A DNA stretch of 25,183 bases from CAYFUR01 sp964346275 (lineage in GTDB: Bacteria > Sumerlaeota > Sumerlaeia > SLMS01), in contig CAYFUR010000053.1 in NCBI GenBank assembly GCA_964346275.1, positions 1 to 25,183 on the forward strand, read 5' to 3'. A program made the position numbers and the translations under genes. Positions 23,262 to 25,183 of the stretch are shown piece after piece. The notes below the pieces were generated by a model that saw only the letters and a program-made list of their open reading frames with translations, made no database searches and was not told the origin of the DNA. Each line of letters opens with the position of its first letter. The stretch's first letter is position 1.

Positions 23262-24334
23262 AGAACAAACCAATCCTGGAAAATCACAACAAACACCGCC
23301 CCCAGGGCAATCCAGGGCCCGAACGGCAAATGATGCACGGATCGAGCGCGTGGCAGATGCCGGCCAATCTCGACCAGTTCACCCAAGGCGCCATGATCGA
23401 CCTGGGCCTGCTTCTCGCCATCGGCTTCGTCCTCTTGCGCAGCAGGCGAAGATTCCTCCAGCCGATCCGGCCCAGCCTGGAGCAACGACGGACCCGGCCG
23501 CCGGAACATCGCCGGCACTCGGCCCAGCAACCCAGCCACCGCGCCAAAAATGCAGGCCACCATCAAAGCGATCAACACACCCTTGATACCGATCGTCGCA
23601 CCGACCAGAGCAAACAGCTTCACATCGCCCAAACCCATGGCATCCTTGCGGAAAAGCAGCTTGCCCAGGAAGCCAATGGAAAACAAAAGCCCCGAGCCGA
23701 ACCCTGCTCCGAGAACCGCATTGGCCAACGAATCGATCCACGTAACTTGTTCGGGCGAAACCTGGAGCAAGCGCGGCCCATTCAAAATATCCATGAACAG
23801 ATAGAAGAAATCTTCGCCCCAATAGAGGCGCAAAACCGGAAAGGGCCCAAACTCGGCCAGCAGCGGCATGGGATCCACAAAACCAATCACCACCGACGCC
23901 AGAATCCCAGCCAAAGCCCCGCCCAGCGTCACTCCGTCAGGAATAATCCACGCATCCAGATCCGTAAACGTGCCCACAATCAAAAGACCCGTAAACGCCA
24001 GAAACCAGATCGTCGCGATCTGAAACGGCTCACCCGCCCCCACGGGATTCGTCCCGATAAACACCGCCGCGAACAAAATCCCTGTCATCAACTCGATCAG
24101 CGCATAGCGCGCGCTGAATCCCGACCCGCAATGGCGGCATTTTCCCTTCAAGACCAGGTAACTGATCACCGGAATGTTGTCGTACCAGCGAATCAGCGTG
24201 CCGCAGCGAAAACAAAAGCTCCGCTTGGGCCGGTTGACCGTCAGCCCCGCCGGCAGCCGATAAATGCAGACATTGAAAAAAGACCCCCAGAGCAGCCCGA
24301 AAACGAGCACCAGCGCCGCCCAAACCCAATACAT
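23258..24334 (-). CDS. pilD: Type IV prepilin peptidase/N-methyltransferase (A24A)
   Basis: 358 residues from the ATG at 24334, which puts the landmark GSFFNVCIYRLP at the usual distance from the N-terminus; an in-frame TTG at 24421 or 24391 would add 29 or 19 residues. It cleaves the leader of type IV prepilins and type II secretion pseudopilins at the inner membrane and can methylate the new N-terminus. The methylase-type domain has the zinc tetracysteine C41-x-x-C44 and C66-x-x-C69. The catalytic aspartates are in the FTD125LDAWIIPD segment and in MGLGDVK. About 7-8 hydrophobic segments are visible. A hydrophilic insert of roughly 60 residues, rich in Glu, Asp and Arg, sits after the GxGD segment before a last membrane helix, which is unusual. 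First gene of the minus-strand operon. Confidence 0.93.
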   Translation of the reverse strand: MYWVWAALVLVFGLLWGSFFNVCIYRLPAGLTVNRPKRSFCFRCGTLIRWYDNIPVISYLVLKGKCRHCGSGFSARYALIELMTGILFAAVFIGTNPVGAGEPFQIATIWFLAFTGLLIVGTFTDLDAWIIPDGVTLGGALAGILASVVIGFVDPMPLLAEFGPFPVLRLYWGEDFFYLFMDILNGPRLLQVSPEQVTWIDSLANAVLGAGFGSGLLFSIGFLGKLLFRKDAMGLGDVKLFALVGATIGIKGVLIALMVACIFGAVAGLLGRVPAMFRRPGPSLLQAGPDRLEESSPAAQEDEADGEKQAQVDHGALGELVEIGRHLPRARSVHHLPFGPWIALGAVFVVIFQDWFVL

Positions 24335-24674
24335 CGCGGGATTCCAAAGGATTTCGGAAACAGTCAGGGGTTCAAGGCTTTCCGTAGGCAACCGCAGGCT
24401 CCGGAACTGGGATCGGCTCAAACTCCCGGCAGCGTCGGAAACGCCCTCATCGAGCGCAACCGGAGAAATCGCGCCCTGCCCTCGGCCAAAAGGGCGGCCT
24501 CTGAACCCCAGGAAACCTCCCGAGCCCCCGCGCCCTTTACCCCCTTGTTTTTTCGAGATTGAGTGATCCCCCGGAAAACCCAGTTTTTTTCCAAGAAACC
24601 CTTGACCTGACCCCCGAAAATCCGCAAAAGCAAGCCCCGCTGACGGGCAAACAACCTCTCAGCGCCCCACCGGT
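24335..24674. other. Intergenic region between the prepilin peptidase operon and tRNA-Asn
   Basis: About 340 bases. It should hold the minus-strand promoter of the prepilin peptidase-aroEK-M16 operon and the plus-strand promoter of tRNA-Asn. I see a TTGACC at 24602 on the plus strand with no fitting -10, and T/A-rich runs near 24549 and 24585 that could be promoter or terminator parts. Open frames here look like noise (Pro/Arg/Gly-rich), and one runs through the tRNA. Nothing can be called firmly. Confidence 0.4.
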
Positions 24675-24750
24675 TCCCCCATAGCTCAATCGGTAGAGCG
24701 ACGGACTGTTAATCCGCAGGTTCGTGGTTCGAGTCCACGTGGGGGAGCCA
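24675..24750 (+). tRNA. tRNA-Asn (anticodon GTT)
   Basis: The acceptor stem TCCCCCA pairs with TGGGGGA, the discriminator is G, and CCA is encoded at 24748-24750. The D-arm is GCTCAATCGGTAGAGC. The anticodon loop CTGTTAA has GTT at 24708-24710. The T-arm is CGTGG-TTCGAGT-CCACG. The anticodon stem has one A-C mismatch at its outer pair. It was folded by eye. Confidence 0.95.
24709..24750. other. Candidate attachment-site region: 3' half of tRNA-Asn
   Basis: A recombinase-type gene converges on this tRNA and its frame crosses the acceptor and T-arm before stopping in the anticodon loop. The 3' half of a tRNA is a classic integration target. No second copy of this segment exists in the window, so the att call rests on position alone. 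Confidence 0.3.
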
Positions 24751-25183
24751 TTCACTACAACTTTGCGAACCAATTCCCTCTGAACCCTCATCATCGCCAC
24801 CTAAGGTCTTTGGAACCAATGGCGTAGGGAACATGGACATTTTGTAACGTCCCGCCTTGGATCCGTCTTCAGCCGGAAACCAGCAGATCTTTCTGATGAC
24901 CGTTGGGAGAAGTCGTTGGAGTTGTTCCCGGTCCGCGACCCTAATCGTCCGCTCAATACTCCGGAAAGACTCGACGATCATAGCATCGGGAATCCGGTCG
25001 GCTTCGAGCATCGATATCCTCGTCGTCACGGCCCTGAGATCGGCCTCGATCTCGGTCTTCTTTCCTTCGAGTGCGCTCAACTCATTCCGGAGCGATGAGA
25101 ATGAGTCGGCCCCTTTCAGTTTTAGAACATCGAGTAACGTACGGATCTGAGAATTCACCTCGTCGAGGTTTCGCTGATACTCC
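24709..25183 (-). CDS. C-terminal part of a probable large serine recombinase (5' end beyond the window)
   Basis: About 157 residues are visible; the frame is open to the right edge, so catalytic and zinc-ribbon domains would lie outside. The visible part begins with a Leu/Glu/Arg-rich coiled coil (LRNELSALEGKKTEIEADL, then ISMLEADRIPDAMIVESFRSIE), followed by EQLQRLLPTVIRKICWFP and a short beta hairpin (KAGRYKMSMFP). This order, coiled coil then LxxLxxxVIxxI and a strand pair, is typical of the C-terminus of large serine recombinases. The last ~13 residues (PHVDSNHEPAD) are antisense tRNA-Asn sequence and the TAA is made from the anticodon loop, so the natural C-terminus was probably different. 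GC is lower here (43 of 90 bases at 24751-24840). Identity is inferred without the catalytic domain. Confidence 0.55.
   Translation of the reverse strand, partial: EYQRNLDEVNSQIRTLLDVLKLKGADSFSSLRNELSALEGKKTEIEADLRAVTTRISMLEADRIPDAMIVESFRSIERTIRVADREQLQRLLPTVIRKICWFPAEDGSKAGRYKMSMFPTPLVPKTLGGDDEGSEGIGSQSCSEWLPHVDSNHEPAD

Noticed and set aside
23330..24562. 410-codon open frame on the plus strand
   Set aside because: Antisense to the prepilin peptidase gene; Gln/Arg/Pro/His-rich low-quality sequence.
24537..24800. Minus-strand open frame running through tRNA-Asn
   Set aside because: It reads through the tRNA gene and shows no protein-like pattern.
1..25183. CRISPR arrays, insertion sequences, rRNA
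   Set aside because: No regularly spaced repeats, transposase genes with terminal inverted repeats, or rRNA-like stretches were seen on reading both strands.

Overview
The window is a gene-dense bacterial chromosome segment. It holds 19 protein genes, two of them cut by the window edges, and two tRNA genes (Tyr-GTA and Asn-GTT, both with encoded CCA). The coding DNA is GC-rich. Many secreted proteins carry Sec or lipoprotein signals, a right-handed beta-helix protein ends in a degenerate dockerin-like module, and there are GH127 and GHL10-type carbohydrate enzymes and a type IV prepilin peptidase. This suggests an uncultured, Gram-negative-type, polysaccharide-using bacterium. A candidate phylum such as Sumerlaeota, Hydrogenedentota or Omnitrophota, or a PVC relative, would fit, but that placement is a guess from gene style and not from a marker search.

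Left part (1-9.6 kb): the 3' end of a large secreted beta-helix/calcium-binding/dockerin-like protein, closed by a strong terminator; an AT-rich gap and a secreted PD40-type propeller protein; a small membrane-anchored coiled-coil protein; tRNA-Tyr; thioredoxin reductase trxB with its own terminator; an exported protein of unknown function with an acidic tail; a YpsA-like putative molybdenum carrier on the minus strand; an unknown proline-rich protein overlapping a hotdog thioesterase; and a convergent, region-1.1-less sigma-70 factor whose promoter-reading residues depart from the housekeeping pattern.

Middle part (9.6-18 kb): a 280-base divergent control region with two GTGCGG/CCGCAC inverted repeats; a coupled pair (GHL10 lipoprotein, then exported C39-like cysteine peptidase) ending in a strong terminator; a GH127 beta-L-arabinofuranosidase-type enzyme; and an overlapping pair made of a ligase-associated Lhr-type DEXH helicase and the PdeM metallophosphoesterase. 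The ligase and exonuclease usually found with that pair are not in the window.

Right part (18-24.4 kb, minus strand): a tightly packed operon reading prepilin peptidase, aroE, aroK, a catalytic M16 lipoprotein, a non-catalytic M16 lipoprotein and, after a 99-base gap, a DUF4388/PATAN-like protein with a receiver-like N-terminus. The right edge holds tRNA-Asn facing the C-terminal end of a probable large serine recombinase. The recombinase frame runs antisense into the tRNA and stops in its anticodon loop, which suggests the boundary of an integrated element.
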